From contig CAKUEZ010000110.1 in the NCBI GenBank assembly GCA_934646965.1, positions 1 to 6,627 of the forward strand: 6,627 nucleotides of DNA, given 5' to 3'. The number at the start of each line of letters is the position of its first letter. Positions within the stretch are counted from its first letter, which is position 1. Source of the stretch: an uncultured Collinsella sp. Its GTDB lineage: Bacteria; Actinomycetota; Coriobacteriia; Coriobacteriales; Coriobacteriaceae. The notes under the pieces were generated by a model. The model did no database searches, was not told the origin of the DNA, and saw only the letters and a program-made list of their open reading frames with translations. This document shows positions 5,803 to 6,627 of the stretch, in pieces. The position numbers and the translations under genes were made by a program.

Positions 5803-6417
5803 TTATTGATTGATGCAGTTGGCCACGCGATCAAAATACGAGCAGGCGGCGATATGCTCCGTTATGCGGCGCTGCCCCTTGGCGGTATCGACATCCCACA
5901 GCTCGTAGGCGCGTGCCTCGACCAACGCAATGTCGGTGCGGCCCCTGAGAATCGAGCCTCCGCCGTCTTTGCCTTCGAGAAGCATGAGCGCATCGAACAG
6001 CTGCGCCGGGAAGAGCACCGGGCTCGAAGGTTCACCATTGCACGCAAGACGCACCGGATGCTTGCGACCGCGCTCGTCAAATGCACGAACCATAGCCTCA
6101 AAAGAATCCGAGCTCACGAGCGGCTGGTCGCCCGGCAAAAAGAGACAACCTTTCCAGTTACGCTCGGCTCCCCAGGAAAGACCCGCGCGAACGCTCTCGC
6201 TCCTGAGCGCACCATCGTGCAGCACGCACGGGCAATGCTCGTCCTCGCAAATCTGGGCGACCTCGGGCCAACGCGTCGAAACCACCACGTCAAAGCCTCT
6301 GGGAACCGAATCGATGGTCCGGGCTATCAGCGGCTTGCCATAGATATCGGCGAGCATCTTGTTGGAGCCAAACCGCTTGCCCTCGCCCGAGGCCATAATC
6401 ACGCAACCGAGTTTCAT
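5803..6417 (-). CDS. mocA: MocA/YgfJ-type molybdenum cofactor cytidylyltransferase
   Basis: A 204-residue nucleotidyltransferase of the MobA-like fold. In the MocA/YgfJ branch it joins CTP to molybdopterin to form the cytosine dinucleotide cofactor used by xanthine-oxidase-family hydroxylases. Visible are the N-terminal nucleotide loop MASGEGKRFGSNKML (8-22), KPLIARTID (28-36), LPGDQPLVSSD (94-104) with the metal-binding aspartate D97, SSPVLFP (131-137), GGGSILRGR (152-160) and DVDTAKG (175-181). The loop reads MASG where LAAG is common, so nucleotide preference rests partly on context. A 23-residue tail (about 182-204) with two cysteines follows. The frame is open to 6504, but 6417 is chosen: it gives the family's standard N-terminus, has GGGAGGG upstream, and lies downstream of a good promoter. 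First gene of the mocA-hydA operon. Confidence 0.9.
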   Translation of the reverse strand: MKLGCVIMASGEGKRFGSNKMLADIYGKPLIARTIDSVPRGFDVVVSTRWPEVAQICEDEHCPCVLHDGALRSESVRAGLSWGAERNWKGCLFLPGDQPLVSSDSFEAMVRAFDERGRKHPVRLACNGEPSSPVLFPAQLFDALMLLEGKDGGGSILRGRTDIALVEARAYELWDVDTAKGQRRITEHIAACSYFDRVANCINQ

Positions 6418-6447
6418 CTGTGCAACCCTCCCCTGACTGCGTTGGAC

Positions 6448-6475
6448 ATCATAGTTGCTATACCCACCATACCAA
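6448..6475 (-). promoter_or_regulatory. Predicted sigma-70 type promoter of mocA-hydA
   Basis: Read on the minus strand, a TTGGTA -35 box (6470-6475, 4/6 to consensus) is followed after 16 nt by a TATGAT -10 box (6448-6453, 5/6). Transcription would start near 6441, leaving a leader of about 25 nt that contains the GGGAGGG ribosome site and the mocA ATG at 6417. It is the best promoter match in the window. It also argues against the upstream-extended mocA start at 6504, which would place the promoter inside the coding region. Confidence 0.6.
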
Positions 6476-6561
6476 GCTCGTACTCCGCCGGAACATGCCC
6501 GCACCAGTTTTTACCGGCAAGCGCTCCCGGCGCGCACCCCTGCAGGCACTCCATAGCACAA

Positions 6562-6594
6562 AGGAGGGCACCCCGCGACGCAGGGCACCCTCCT
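6562..6594 (-). terminator. Intrinsic terminator for the minus-strand gene beyond the right edge
   Basis: In minus-strand RNA, AGGAGGGUGCCC (6594-6583) pairs over all 12 positions with GGGUGCCCUCCU (6573-6562), using two adjacent G-U/U-G wobbles, around a 9-nt loop. The stem end is followed by UUGUG, a short U-rich tail. In plus-strand RNA the two wobbles become A-C and C-A mismatches, so the full stem forms only on the minus strand. That fits a terminator for the gene entering from the right, which appears to end at 6612. Confidence 0.75.
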
Positions 6595-6611
6595 CAATGG
6601 TGCAGATATGC

Positions 6612-6627
6612 CTACTCAGCGTCGCCG
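6612..6627 (-). CDS. Probable 3' end of an unidentified minus-strand gene
   Basis: Only the last few codons would be in view. On the minus strand one frame reads Gly-Asp-Ala-Glu-stop (TAG at 6614-6612), 17 nt ahead of the intrinsic terminator. Another frame reads Arg-Arg-Arg-stop (TGA at 6618-6616). The first is the likelier protein end. The terminator directly downstream is the main reason to believe a gene ends here. The product cannot be identified from four residues. Confidence 0.35.

Noticed and set aside
6418..6504. Upstream extension of mocA by 29 codons
   Set aside because: It would place the -35/-10 boxes and the ribosome site within coding sequence and add residues foreign to the family N-terminus.

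Overview
The window looks like a chromosomal piece of a GC-rich gut anaerobe of the Coriobacteriia, most likely Collinsella or a close relative. This is inferred from GC-rich codon use, Shine-Dalgarno-led starts, the combination of selenium-dependent molybdenum hydroxylase accessory genes, and a single-pass zinc-ribbon protein of a type common in that group. No rRNA, marker gene or database match was available to prove it.

Layout: positions 1-132 hold the end of a 29-bp tandem repeat running straight into a perfect 29-bp inverted repeat. A minus-strand gene (181-1377) encodes a zinc-ribbon, single-membrane-span, coiled-coil protein of unknown function. After a gene-free stretch with a second long hairpin (1538-1608) comes a minus-strand pair, yqeB-xdhC (3471 down to 1624). 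yqeC (3574-4308) is divergent from it on the plus strand. A third hairpin (4334-4399), a sequence relative of the second, sits between the convergent ends of yqeC and hydA. Then come hydA (4426-5793) and mocA (5803-6417) on the minus strand, transcribed mocA first from a recognisable promoter at 6448-6475. At the right edge is a minus-strand intrinsic terminator (6562-6594), with the apparent last codons of another gene beyond it.

How the genes fit together: xdhC, yqeB, yqeC and mocA form the accessory set for a selenium-dependent molybdenum hydroxylase (SDMH). MocA would make the molybdopterin cytosine dinucleotide cofactor. XdhC would bind, sulfurate and insert the cofactor. YqeB and YqeC belong to families that track with selenium-dependent hydroxylases and the labile selenium cofactor. 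HydA is a cyclic-amidohydrolase with an intact binuclear metal site. E. coli carries the same families together in its yge/yqe/ygf purine-catabolism cluster (ygeZ/hyuA, yqeB, yqeC, ygfJ/mocA), so a role in anaerobic purine or hydantoin breakdown is the best inference. The hydroxylase subunits and selD are not in the window.

The least explained signals are the long-stem hairpins. Every minus-strand transcription unit in view ends within about 50 nt of one. Two of them are diverged copies of one element, and the third abuts a tandem array built from its own stem sequence.
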